Assembly: GCF_003286085.1 (NCBI RefSeq)
Contig: NW_020825487.1
Coordinates: 119,136 to 183,135, forward strand
Length of the DNA: 64,000 bases
Reading direction: 5' to 3'
Source of the DNA: Drosophila persimilis
Lineage: Eukaryota; Arthropoda; Insecta; Diptera; Drosophilidae
Shown here: in pieces, positions 22,441 to 33,251 of the stretch
Position numbering within the stretch: position 1 is the stretch's first letter
Layout: every line of letters begins with the position of its first letter
Notes under the pieces: model-generated
Seen by the model: the letters and a program-made list of their open reading frames with translations, nothing else
Databases searched by the model: none
Told to the model about the DNA's origin: nothing
Made by a program: the position numbers and the translations under genes

Positions 22441-23795
22441 CCACATGTCAGTGAAAATATGGGAATGGCAGATAGGTGGGGAAGAAGAGGAAAAAGGTAA
22501 TAAAACTAATCAGAAAACTACTAATAATATACAATTAACTACAGAAAAACTACATTAATTTACAAAAACTTATTTCTAATATCACAGGCAAGTAATCTAG
22601 CTAAAACTATGGACAAACTATCTACGGACATGCAAAAACTACAGAAAACAACAGGATTGACGTCTACAACAAATACATTGATGCAGACAAGGTAAAATAA
22701 ACAATAATTGACATACATTTACAACATATAAACATATTAATTATATTTATTTTATTTCTAACAGGAGGACAAACAACAACGGAGCACCGGCGGGCATAAC
22801 AAACGCAATGCGAACATTACGCTGTATACCGGCCGGCTCTGTTGTCCCCCTGTGTGTTGTTTATTGGCTGGCTGGTGTTGGCGTGCATCGTGGGCATAAG
22901 TTGGAGATGGCGAGCGGCTCTAGTCCGGCCGCCCACGTTGCATCTGTCAGGTGGAGATGGCGCATCCAATCGAGTGGCACTGGTCCGGCCACCCGAGATG
23001 CATTGTCCAGTGCGTTGGCATTGGCATCGAAATGTGATGCCAACGAATCATGTTATTGGCCGCATCCGAGTGGCTGCTGGTCCGGCCACCAGGATGCGTT
23101 GTCGATTTTAATTGTTGGCCGCATCCAAGTGGCTGCTGGTCCGGCCACCAGGATGCGCTGTCAGTTGGATTGGCCTGGCCTCCTCGGCCACGTTCGTCGT
23201 CAGTTTTTAATGGCGTTTTGATTGGCTGCTGGTCCGGCCATCCAGATGAGGTGTTTGTTTTTGGCGTTTGATTTTTAATTTATGTTTATTTGCAGGTACT
23301 TTCGGCGTTTGGATGTTGTTGCTGGCGACCCTTGTCTGGTTGGTGTTGGCGTAAAAAGCAGGTGAGTATTTGTGTTTTTATTGGCAGCCTCCTTCATGAT
23401 TCTCCTTCTTCTTTTGCAGGATTTGCTGGAGTCTGGCGGCTCAACACCAGGCCATCCCGCCCTCACATAATTGGCATGAGAGACGGGTGCGACCCAGTGG
23501 AGCGGCAACAGGAGCCAGCATCTGCATCGTCGTTTGGAATGGCAGCTGTTGGTTGAGAGTGGCGTGACGTCACGGCCATGGTGTGGCGGCAGCGTCATCA
23601 AAAGAGGCCTCCTTTTCCGTCCCTTTGGCAGGAAGTTGTCATTGTTGATGGCGAGGCAGCTTCTTCATGGTCAGCTCTGTCTGGTGATTGGCAGGTACGT
23701 GTGATTTCGTGTGTTTTGGCCGTTTTTCGTTGTTGTCCGTATTGACGTCTTTTCCTTTGTTGCAGTGGCTGTCTCGGGAACGACGATTGGGCACA
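22441..23795 (+). other. U4 noncoding block, right part
   Basis: Intron-like A 22497-22587, B 22692-22764, D 23362-23419, E 23695-23765; TCCGGCC cluster 22921-23247. One extra A in exon 2 (CAGAAAACAACAGG) makes a plus-strand frame from ATG at about 22610 continue across a B splice into the 22808-23221 frame, which ends at a TAA. In U1 the same exon ends in GATTGA. Whether this frame is ever translated is unknown. Confidence 0.55.
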
Positions 23796-25907
23796 TCAAT
23801 GGGCGCTGCCCGATAGCATGCTTTCACGTGCGCTGGCGATTTGTGCCCTCCATATTTCGCCCAGGCCATCCAGCGCGTCAAATGGATCGTGGTCGGTCCA
23901 TTCGTCGTCATCATCGTCGTCAATTGCTTCGCAGTCCATATCGGATTCGGAGTCCGATATGGCTGCGGCGTCATGGTGCGTATTTGGTGCTGGTCTTGGT
24001 GATGGCTGTGCGGATGCTGCTGCTGCTGTTGTTGTCTGTAGTGGCGGCACTCCTCCCGTGCTCTCGTCCCTTGCCTGCAGCAGGTTTCTCAGTTTTCTTG
24101 TAATTGCTGCCAGTTTTTCTTCCAGCTCTCTAATTTTACCGGCATATCTTTTCAGATTATGGGCACAGCTCCCATCGCACTGGGCGCCTGGCTGCTGCTG
24201 TATCTGGGGTTGGCGTGGCGTCGGAGCACGATTTGGGATCGGCTGCATCGGCTGGACCCTCTGGTATTGGCGCCCCTCGGCCAATGGCTGGGGATGTTGG
24301 TCGCGATGCTGTTGCTGTTGCCGATGCTGCCGACCCGGACCGCGTTGACGTTGCTGCTGCGGCTGTGTGTGGAGTGGCTGTGTGGGTGGCTGCTGCTGCT
24401 GCAACTGTCGCTGTAGCGGCTGCTGGTGGCGTTGTGGTGGCTGCTGGAGACGATGTGCTGGCTGTTGCTGCTGAATTGGCTGCCGCATTGGCTGCTGAGT
24501 TGGCTGCTGTATTGGCTGTGGCTGCTGCCGTAGTGGCTGAGGCTGCTGCTGCTGCCGTCGATGCTCCTCCTCCCTGGCGACCCTGTGGGCCAGGAGCCGC
24601 TGCCTGGCTGCCTTGTAGGCGCTGTAGCCCTTGTAGGCGCTGATGTGCTGGCCCTGGCAGTTGGCGCATTTAGGGTTGACGGCCCTTGGCTTGCTGCACT
24701 CCGTCGTCAGGTGCCCGCCCGCGCATTTCATGCAGACAGCAGCTCGTCTACAATATGCGCGGGTGTGGCCAAACACCTGACATCGATGGCACTGGGCAGG
24801 GTCACGGGAGACTCCAAGTCTCTCAACCGTGACGGGCCTCCCACCCAGGCGTCTCAGCTTCAACACATCGTATTGGCCACGGTCCGGTTTGGGGGCGATC
24901 TCAGCCTCGAAGAGGTTGAATTGACGGCTGCGATCGAACCGATCGGTGATCGCCCGATTATACCGGACCGTGTACCCCTCGTCTTGCATGCAGTCCCGGA
25001 ACCAGTCAGAGGGCGTGGAATGGGGAAGATGGCAAGGGTGTGTGTATTGGGAGTGGCAGTAGTTGTGTTGGTGTTGGTTATGGCGATGGTTAGTGGCGGT
25101 GACGGTGTTGGTGTTTGTCTTTGTGTGTTGTGTTTGCTGCCGCTGCTGGTGATGGCGGCCCCGTCGTCTGGCCTGCTTCCTCTCACCCTCCGCATCGTCG
25201 CTCTCACTGTCGATGAGGGCGCGGCGTCGTTTCGGTGTTGGTGGGATTGGCTGTGATTGCGGCTGTGTAGTTGTTGCTGTTTGTCTTTGTGTAGGTGCTG
25301 GCTGGGCTATGGCTTGAATCGACCCGTTGCTCGAACTCGAACCAAGTTCGATTCGCAACGGGTTCGATCCGGTCATGTGTGTGTGTGTGGCTGCCCGTTG
25401 GCCTTTTTGGCGCTCGGCTCCTGCGCGTCGGCTTGCCAGCTCTCCTCCGTCTTCTCCCTCTCCCGTTACTCTCGAACGGTTTTGAATGTTCGAGAGCGTG
25501 AGAGGCGGGAAAAGCGGCAGCGAGAGCGGCGTCCTATCGGCCTTTCCCTTTTTGCTTGGCGGGTTTTTGGAATTTGGCGGGGTTGCGGGACTTGCAGTTG
25601 GTATTTTTGGCGCTGCTGTTTTGATGGGGCTCGAGGGGGGAGTGGCTGTGGCCGTGGATATGTCGGCCATGGGAATGGCTGGGTACTCACTCACTGGGTG
25701 ACTGTGGCGACGTCGCTCTGCATTGGCTGGGGCGTTTGTGTTGGTATTGGCGCCTGCGCCGAGGGCTCTGCTGCTGCTGCTGCTATTGGCGGTGTTGGTG
25801 TTGGTGTTGTTGGCTGCTGCTGCTGCTGCTAGTGCGCCTCTGCGGGCCGCTCTGGCGCCGTCGCTGTGGCGTCTGTTTGACCCTCGTCTGGCCATTCCTC
25901 TCGTCAT
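23796..25907 (-). CDS. U4 gag, 703 codons, best-preserved Gag frame
   Basis: An uninterrupted frame from the conserved ATG (MTRGMARRGSNRR) to the conserved end (SARESMLSGSAH). Order: basic Ala/Arg/Asn-rich start, Pro/Ser/Thr-rich stretch, KRRRALIDSESDDAEGERK basic/acidic patch, PRE_C2HC-like region, three zinc knuckles (CHRCQVFGH, CMKCAGGH, CANCQGQH), Gln/Pro tract, LEEKLAAITRKL coiled coil, acidic EAIDDDDDDEW tail. It lacks about 130-150 residues found in U5 between RRRGRHH and the HSTPSDWF motif (the EELEAIVQEQL helix and most of the Asn/Thr tract), and the junction reads through non-Gag phase (HNYCHSQYTHPCH). RNA binding by the knuckles is expected from the family; function of the shortened protein is unknown. 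Confidence 0.75.
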   Translation of the reverse strand: MTRGMARRGSNRRHSDGARAARRGALAAAAAANNTNTNTANSSSSSRALGAGANTNTNAPANAERRRHSHPVSEYPAIPMADISTATATPPSSPIKTAAPKIPTASPATPPNSKNPPSKKGKADRTPLSLPLFPPLTLSNIQNRSRVTGEGEDGGELASRRAGAERQKGQRAATHTHMTGSNPLRIELGSSSSNGSIQAIAQPAPTQRQTATTTQPQSQPIPPTPKRRRALIDSESDDAEGERKQARRRGRHHQQRQQTQHTKTNTNTVTATNHRHNQHQHNYCHSQYTHPCHLPHSTPSDWFRDCMQDEGYTVRYNRAITDRFDRSRQFNLFEAEIAPKPDRGQYDVLKLRRLGGRPVTVERLGVSRDPAQCHRCQVFGHTRAYCRRAAVCMKCAGGHLTTECSKPRAVNPKCANCQGQHISAYKGYSAYKAARQRLLAHRVAREEEHRRQQQQPQPLRQQPQPIQQPTQQPMRQPIQQQQPAHRLQQPPQRHQQPLQRQLQQQQPPTQPLHTQPQQQRQRGPGRQHRQQQQHRDQHPQPLAEGRQYQRVQPMQPIPNRAPTPRQPQIQQQPGAQCDGSCAHNLKRYAGKIRELEEKLAAITRKLRNLLQARDESTGGVPPLQTTTAAAASAQPSPRPAPNTHHDAAAISDSESDMDCEAIDDDDDDEWTDHDPFDALDGLGEIWRAQIASARESMLSGSAH

Positions 25908-26532
25908 AGTTGTTGTTTGTTTGTGTGTTGGCGATTTGCTGTCTGTTTGTTGCTCTTTTCTCCTATTAAAAAGTCTCTTGTGTGTGTGTGTTTGTGTTTA
26001 ATGTATTTATTGGCACTTTCTGTCTCTTTACACAGTTTTCTCTAGTTAGGTTTGTGTTTATCATTAGGTTTGTGTTTGTGTTTTAAACATTTATGTTATT
26101 TGTTGGCGTTTAAAATTAATGACATTTATTGGGGAGCAGAAAGCTTGTCGGTAGTAGTAGTGGCGGTGGGGGGGAAGGGACTTTTTGTCATGTCAGCGGG
26201 GGCACGGCACAGCACGGCACGGCACACGACAGACAGCACAAAAAGAAAACAGGGCACAACAGCAAGACAACGGAAATGGCGACACGGCAAAACGACACGA
26301 AAAACGGTGATGGCACGTCCGACGATCGCGACCTCTCGATCGGGCGGACGAGATGAGAGTGGCCTGGACGAGGTTCATGGTGGAACACTCATATGTCCGC
26401 CAACTCCCATACTCTCCACTCGAAAGGGTCCGATCGCCGATCGTCATTTACCGGTGCTCTCACCCCCGGTTCCACTTTCACTCACCCCAATATTGAGTGA
26501 GATGAAAATGGTCCGAGGGCAGCAGCACCGAC
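25908..26532 (-). other. Leader of U4
   Basis: Noncoding. T-rich with two ATTAGGTTTGTGTTT repeats (about 26046-26082), CACGGCACAGCACGGCACGG (about 26203-26222), then the conserved CGATCGCGACC block. Positions 26045-27240 match 30934-32133 essentially without differences, so this leader and the start of the U5 block were copied as one piece. Confidence 0.5.
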
Positions 26533-28158
26533 AAGTAGGCAATGGAATTTGTATTGGCTGTTTGCTTTAGTGGCTGTGTGTGTTGTTGTTGGTAAATGGC
26601 TCATGTCTCATGTTCTTTGTGCTGTGTGAATTGGCTGCTCTGTTGTAAGGGGATGGGATGGGAAGGGGATAAGTGCCTGCTCTTACGATCCGGGCGCGAG
26701 TAGCTCCGAAGAGACGACCGCATAGCATCTTGTGGGCGGTTGTAATGGCTTTGTTGGGGCGTTTGGCAGAGTGGCGAAGGTTGGCAGTGTGTATTTTGAT
26801 CCTGCTCAGCCTCATTTGATCTTTAGTTGCGATTGAAGTGGGTGGGGGGGTGGGTGTGGAATTGGCTGGGCATAAATTGCCGAAGTTGGCGACCGATAAC
26901 ACACTAGCATTGATAAATGCAATTTGAATTTGAATTGGCTTTTTGGTGTGTTATCGGTCAATGGTCTGGTATTTGCGTGGTATTTTTTGTGATACCACAT
27001 GTCAGGGGAAATATAGTAATGGCAGATAGGTGGGGAAGAAGAGGAAAAAGGTAATAAACTAATCAGAAAACTACTAAAAATATACAATTAACTACAGAAA
27101 AAACTACATTAATTTACAAAAACTTATTTCTAATATCACAGGCAAGTAATCTAGCTAAAACTATGGACAAACTATCTACGGACATGCAAAAACTACAGAA
27201 ACAACAGGATTGACATCTACAACAAATACATTGATGCAGACAAGGTAAATAAACGATAATTGACATACATTTACAACATATAAACATATTAATCATATTT
27301 ATTTTATTTCTAACAGGAGGACAAACAACAACGGAGCACCGGCGGGCATAACAAACGCAATGCGAACATTACGCTGTATACCGGCCGGCTCTGTTGTCCC
27401 CCTGTGTGTTGTTTATTGGCTGGCTGGATGGATGGTGTAGGCGTGCATCGTGGGCATAAGTTGGAGATGGCGAGCGGCTCTAGTCCGGCCGCCCACGTTG
27501 CATCTGTCTGTTGGTTTGGTGCAGCAGACCGAGTGGCACTAGTCCGGCCACCCGAGATGCATTGTCCAGTGTGTTGGCATTGACATCGAATGTGATGCCA
27601 ACGAGTCGTGTTATTGTCCGCATCCGAGTGGCTGTTGGTCCGGCCACCAGGATGCGTTGTCGGCTTTAATTGTTGGCCACATCCAAGTGGCTGCTGGTCC
27701 GGCCACCAGGATGCGCTGTCAGTTGGATTGGCCTGGCCTCCTCGGCCACATTCGTCGTCAATTCGTAATGGCGTTTTGAATGGCTGCTGGTCGGGCCATC
27801 CAGATGAGGTGTTTGCTTTGGCGTTTGATTTTTAATATGTGTTTATTTGCAGGTACTGTCGGCGTTTGGATGCTGTTGCTGGCGACCCTTGTCTGGTTTG
27901 TGATGGCGTAAAACAGCAGGTGAGTATTTTGTGTGTGTTTGGCAGTCTGCTTCTCCCTCCTGTTTCTCCTTCTATTGCAGGATTTGCTGGCGTCCGGCGG
28001 CTCAACACCAGGCCATCCCGCCCTCACATAATTGGCATGAGAGACGGGTGCGACCCAGTGGAGCGGCAACAGGCGCCAGCATCTGCGTCGTCGTTTGGAA
28101 TGGCAGCTGTTGATTGAGAGTGGCGTGACGTCACGGCCATGGTGTGCTGGCAGCGTCA
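26533..28158 (+). other. U5 noncoding block
   Basis: G-runs 26649-26668. The hairpin lacks its left arm. Intron-like A 27051-27141, B 27245-27316, D 27920-27980, E lies further on at 28256-28327, inside the C-terminally extended gag frame. TCCGGCC cluster 27481-27806, with one copy altered to TCGGGCC. Confidence 0.55.
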
Positions 28159-30801
28159 TCAAAAGAGGCCTCCTTTTCCGTCCCTTTGGCAGGAAATTGT
28201 CATTGTTGATGGCGAGGCAGCTTCTTCGTGATCAGCTCTGTCTGGTGATTGGCAGGTAAGTGTAGATTTCATGTGTTTTGGCCGTTTTTCGTTGTTGTCT
28301 GTATTGACGTCCTTTTCTTCGTTGCAGTGGCTGTCTCTGGGTCGGCGATTTGGCACATCAATGGGCACCGCCTGATCGCATGCTTTCGCGTGCGCTGGCG
28401 ATTTGTGACCTCCATATTTCGCCCAGGCCATCCAGCGCGTCGAATGGATCGTGGTCGGTCCATTCGTCGTCATCATCGTCGTCAATTGCTTCGCAGTCCA
28501 TATCGGATTCGGAGTCCGATATGGCTGCGGCGTCATTGTGCGTATTTGGTGCTGGTCTTGGTGATGGCTGTGTGGATGCTGCTGCTGCTGTTGTTGTCTG
28601 TAGTGGCGGCACTCATCCCTTGCCTGCAGCAGGTTTGTCAATTTCGTCAGTATTGCTGCCAGTTTTTCTTCCAGCTCTCTAATTCTTTTGGCATCTCTTT
28701 TCAGTTTATGGGTACAGCTGCCATCGCACTGGGCGCCTGGCTGCTGCTGTATCTGGGGTTGGCTTGGCGTCGGAGCACGATTTGCGATCGGCTGCATCGG
28801 CTGGACCCTCTGGTATTGGCGCCCCTCGGCCAGTGGCTGGGGATGTTGGTCGCGATGCTGTAGCTGTTGCCGATGCTGCCGACCCAGACCGCGCTGGCGT
28901 TGCTGCTGCGGCTGTGTGTGGAGTGGCTGTGTGGGTGGCTGCTGCTGCTGCAACTGTCGCTGTAGTGGCTGCTGGTGACGTTGTGGTGGCTGCTGGAGAC
29001 GATGTGCTGGCTGTTGCTGCTGAATTGGCTGTTGTATTGGCTGTGGCTGCTGCCGTAGTGGCTGAGGCTGCTGCCGTAGTGGCTGAGGCTGCTGCTGCTG
29101 CCGTAGTGGCTGAGGCTGCTGCTGCTGCCGTCGATGTTCCTCCTCCCTGGCGATCCTGTGGGCCAGGAGCCTCTGCCTGGCTGCCTTGTAGGCGCTGCAG
29201 CCCTTGTAGGCGCTAATGTGGGCGCCCTGGCAGTTGGCGCATTTAGGATTGACGGCCCTTGGCTTGCTGCACTCCGTCGTCAGGTGCCCGCCCGCGCATT
29301 TCATGCAGACAGCAGCTCGTCTACAGTATGCGCGGGTGTGGCCAAACACCTGACATCGATGGCACTGGGCAGGGTCACGGGAGACTCCAAGTGTCTCAAC
29401 CGTGACGGGCCTCCCACCCAGGCGTTGCAGCTTCAATACCTCGTATTGGCCACGGTCCGGTTTAGGGGCGATCTCAGCCTCGAAGAGGTTGAATCGGCGG
29501 CTGCGATCGAATCGATCGGTGATCGCCCGATTATACCGGACCGTGTACCCCTCGGCCTGCATGCAGTCCCGGAACCAGTCAGAGGGCGTGGAATGGGGAA
29601 GACCTCGGATGAGGATCCTCAATCCTCTGTCTTCCACAGGCTGATGCCCGAACTCGCCGTGCCGGATGTCATTGGCAATGGCAAGGGTGTGTGTATTGGG
29701 AGTGGCAGTAGTTGTGTTGGTGTTGGTTATGGCGATGGTGCTGGTGTTAGTGGCGGTGACGGTGTTGGTGTTTGTCTTTGTAATTGCGTTGGCGTCATTA
29801 TTTGCATTGATATTGTCAGTATTAGTATTAGTAGTGGCAGAGGCAGAGGCAGGGACATGTGTTGGCTGTGCAGATTGCGGCAGAGAGGCAGGAGCGGCAA
29901 CTGTGTTGGTGTTGGCGGTTTTTGTTGTCCGTTTCTGCTGCTTTTGCTGTTGCTGCCGTAGCTCGTGCTGCCTCAGCTGCTCCTGGACAATGGCCTCCAG
30001 CTCCTCCATGGTTTGCCTCTTTTTAATAGGCCTCTTGATTGGCGGTCGCTGCTGGTGATGGTGGTGATGGCGGCCCCGTCGTCTGGCCTGCTTCCTCTCA
30101 TCCTCATCGTCACTCCCACTGTCGATGAGGGCGCGGCGTCGTTTCGGTGTTGGTGGGATTGGTTGTGGTTGTGGTTGTGTAGTTGTTGCTGTTTGTCTTT
30201 GTGTAGGTGCTGGCTGGGCTATGGCTTGGATCGACCCGTTGCTCGAACTCGAACCAAGTTCGACACGCAACAGGTTCGATCCGTTCGTGTGTGTGTGTGT
30301 GGCTGCCCGTTGGCCGTTTTGGCGCTCTGCTCCTGCGCGTCGGCTTGCCAGCTCTCCTCCGTCTACTCCCTCTCCCGTTACTCCCGAACGGTTTTGAATG
30401 TTCGAGAGCATGAGAGGCGGGAAAAGCGGCAGCGAGAGCGGCGTCCTATCGGCCTTTCCCTTTTTGTTTGGCGGGGTTGCGGGACTTGCAGTTGGTATTT
30501 TTGGCGCTGCTGTTTTGATGGGGCTCGAGGGGGGAGTGGCTGTGGCCGTGGATATGTCGGCCATGGGAATGGCTGGGTACTCACTCACTGGGTGACTGTG
30601 GCGACGTCGCTCTGCATTGGCTGGGGCGTTTGTGTTGGTATTGGCGCCTGCGCCGAGGGCTCTGCTGCTGCTGCTGCTATTGGCGGTGTTGGTGTTGGTG
30701 TTCATGGCTGCAGCTGCTGCTGCTAGTGCGCCTCTGCGGGCCGCTCTGCCGCCGTCGCTGTGGCGTCTGTTTGACCCTCGTCTGGCCATTCCTCTCGTCA
30801 T
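28159..30801 (-). CDS. U5 gag, 880 codons with a replaced C-terminus
   Basis: Longest Gag frame, starting at the conserved ATG (30801). Rough positions: basic patch 218-250, MEELEAIVQEQL helix 265-280, Asn/Thr tract 295-370, PRE_C2HC-like region 395-465, zinc knuckles 480-535, Gln/Pro tract 555-690, coiled coil about 725-750. A 13-bp deletion near 28613 (CACTCATCCCTTGCC for CACTCCTCCCGTGCTCTCGTCCC) changes frame at ARDECRHYRQ. The acidic tail is replaced by about 140 residues read from a different phase and from the region beyond the normal stop. The original tail survives as a separate frame at 28358-28612. The body is intact, so a Gag with an aberrant end could be made. Confidence 0.7.
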   Translation of the reverse strand: MTRGMARRGSNRRHSDGGRAARRGALAAAAAAMNTNTNTANSSSSSRALGAGANTNTNAPANAERRRHSHPVSEYPAIPMADISTATATPPSSPIKTAAPKIPTASPATPPNKKGKADRTPLSLPLFPPLMLSNIQNRSGVTGEGVDGGELASRRAGAERQNGQRAATHTHTNGSNLLRVELGSSSSNGSIQAIAQPAPTQRQTATTTQPQPQPIPPTPKRRRALIDSGSDDEDERKQARRRGRHHHHHQQRPPIKRPIKKRQTMEELEAIVQEQLRQHELRQQQQKQQKRTTKTANTNTVAAPASLPQSAQPTHVPASASATTNTNTDNINANNDANAITKTNTNTVTATNTSTIAITNTNTTTATPNTHTLAIANDIRHGEFGHQPVEDRGLRILIRGLPHSTPSDWFRDCMQAEGYTVRYNRAITDRFDRSRRFNLFEAEIAPKPDRGQYEVLKLQRLGGRPVTVETLGVSRDPAQCHRCQVFGHTRAYCRRAAVCMKCAGGHLTTECSKPRAVNPKCANCQGAHISAYKGCSAYKAARQRLLAHRIAREEEHRRQQQQPQPLRQQQQPQPLRQQPQPLRQQPQPIQQPIQQQQPAHRLQQPPQRHQQPLQRQLQQQQPPTQPLHTQPQQQRQRGLGRQHRQQLQHRDQHPQPLAEGRQYQRVQPMQPIANRAPTPSQPQIQQQPGAQCDGSCTHKLKRDAKRIRELEEKLAAILTKLTNLLQARDECRHYRQQQQQQHPHSHHQDQHQIRTMTPQPYRTPNPIWTAKQLTTMMTTNGPTTIHSTRWMAWAKYGGHKSPAHAKACDQAVPIDVPNRRPRDSHCNEEKDVNTDNNEKRPKHMKSTLTCQSPDRADHEEAASPSTMTISCQRDGKGGLF

Positions 30802-31421
30802 AGTGTTGTTGGTTTGTGTGTTGGCGATTTGCTGTCTGTTTGTTCCCTTTATTTTATTGAAAAGTATCTTATGTGTGTGTTTGTGTTTAATGTATTTATT
30901 GGCACTTTCTGTCTCTTTACACAGTTTTCTCTAGTTAGGTTTGTGTTTATCATTAGGTTTGTGTTTGTGTTTTAAACATTTATGTTATTTGTTGGCGTTT
31001 AAAATTAATGACATTTATTGGGGAGCAGAAAGCTTGTCGGTAGTAGTAGTGGCGGTGGGGGGGAAGGGACTTTTTGTCATGTCAGCGGGGGCACGGCACA
31101 GCACGGCACGGCACACGACAGACAGCACAAAAAGAAAACAGGGCACAACAGCAAGACAACGGAAATGGCGACACGGCAAAACGACACGAAAAACGGTGAT
31201 GGCACGTCCGACGATCGCGACCTCTCGATCGGGCGGACGAGATGAGAGTGGCCTGGACGAGGTTCATGGTGGAACACTCATATGTCCGCCAACTCCCATA
31301 CTCTCCACTCGAAAGGGTCCGATCGCCGATCGTCATTTACCGGTGCTCTCACCCCCGGTTCCACTTTCACTCACCCCAATATTGAGTGAGATGAAAATGG
31401 TCCGAGGGCAGCAGCACCGAC
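30802..31421 (-). other. Leader of U5
   Basis: Noncoding; same elements as the U4 leader. From 30934 on it is a copy of 26045 onward. The part before differs (TTCCCTTTATTTTATTGAAAAG, as in the U2 leader at about 9803). Confidence 0.5.
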
Positions 31422-33251
31422 AAGTAGGCAATGGAATTTGTATTGGCTGTTTGCTTTAGTGGCTGTGTGTGTTGTTGTTGGTAAATGGCTCATGTCTCAT
31501 GTTCTTTGTGCTGTGTGAATTGGCTGCTCTGTTGTAAGGGGATGGGATGGGAAGGGGATAAGTGCCTGCTCTTACGATCCGGGCGCGAGTAGCTCCGAAG
31601 AGACGACCGCATAGCATCTTGTGGGCGGTTGTAATGGCTTTGTTGGGGCGTTTGGCAGAGTGGCGAAGGTTGGCAGTGTGTATTTTGATCCTGCTCAGCC
31701 TCATTTGATCTTTAGTTGCGATTGAAGTGGGTGGGGGGGTGGGTGTGGAATTGGCTGGGCATAAATTGCCGAAGTTGGCGACCGATAACACACTAGCATT
31801 GATAAATGCAATTTGAATTTGAATTGGCTTTTTGGTGTGTTATCGGTCAATGGTCTGGTATTTGCGTGGTATTTTTTGTGATACCACATGTCAGGGGAAA
31901 TATAGTAATGGCAGATAGGTGGGGAAGAAGAGGAAAAAGGTAATAAACTAATCAGAAAACTACTAAAAATATACAATTAACTACAGAAAAAACTACATTA
32001 ATTTACAAAAACTTATTTCTAATATCACAGGCAAGTAATCTAGCTAAAACTATGGACAAACTATCTACGGACATGCAAAAACTACAGAAACAACAGGATT
32101 GACATCTACAACAAATACATTGATGCAGACAAGGTAAAATAAACAATAATTGACATACATTAACAACATATAAACATGTTAATCATATTTATTTTATTTC
32201 TAACAGGAGGACAAACAACAACGGAGCACCGGCGGGCATAACAAACGCAATGCGAACATTACGCTGTATACCGGCCGGCTCTGTTGTCCCCCTGTGTGTT
32301 GTTTATTGGCTGGCTGGATTGATGGTGTAGGCGTGCATCGTGGGCATAAGTTGGAGATGGCGAGCGGCTCTAGTCCGGCCGCCCACGCTGCATCTGTCGC
32401 TGGTTGGTGTTGGCTGCTGCACTCGAGTGGCACTGGTCCGGCCACCCGAGATGCATTGTCCAGTGTGTTGGCGTTGGCATCGAAGTGTGATGCCAACGAG
32501 TCGTGTTATTGGCCGCATCCGAGTGGCTGCTGGTCCGGCCACCAGGATGCGTTGTCGATTGTAATGTTGATTGGCCGCATCCAAGTGGCTGCTGGTCCGG
32601 CCACCAGGATGCGCTGTCAGGTGGATTGGCCTGGCCTCCTCGGCCACGTTCATCGTCGGTTTTTAATGGCGTTTTGGATGGCTGCTGGTCCGGCCATCCA
32701 GATGTGGTGTTTGCTTTGGCTTTGGTTTTGATTTGTGTTTATTTGCAGGTACTTTCGGCGTTTGGATGTTGTTGCTGGCGACCCTTGTCTGGTTGGTGTT
32801 GGCGTGAAGACGTTTGCAGGTGAGTGTTTGTATGTTTATTGGCAGCCTCCTTCATGGTTATCCTTCTTTTGCAGGATTTGCTGGCGTCTGGCGGCTCAAC
32901 ACCAGGCCATCCCGCCCTCACATAATTGGCATGAGAGACGGGTGCGACCCAGTGGAGCGGCAACAGGCGTCAGCATCTGCATCGTCGTTTGGAATGGCAG
33001 CTGTGAGCAGGTATTTGCGTGACGTCATTGTGATGGTGTGGTGGCAGCGTCATCAACAGGTGCCTCATATTCCGCCCATTTGGCAGGAATTTGTCAGTGT
33101 TGATGGCGAGGCAGCTTCTTGATGGTCAGCTCTGTCTGGTGATTGGCAGGTAAGTGTAGATTTCATGTGTTTTGGCCGTTTTTCGTTGTTGTCTGTATTG
33201 ACGTCCTTTTCTTCGTTGCAGTGGCTGTCTCTGGGTCGGCGATTTGGCACA
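31422..33251 (+). other. U6 noncoding block
   Basis: G-runs 31538-31557; left hairpin arm missing as in U5. Intron-like A 31940-32030, B 32134-32206, D 32820-32874 (55 nt), E 33150-33221 (donor GTAAGT). TCCGGCC cluster 32371-32704. The exon before D reads GTGAAGACGTTTGCAG, unlike U1-U5. Positions 33140-33430 are shared almost exactly with U5 (28246-28530). Confidence 0.55.
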
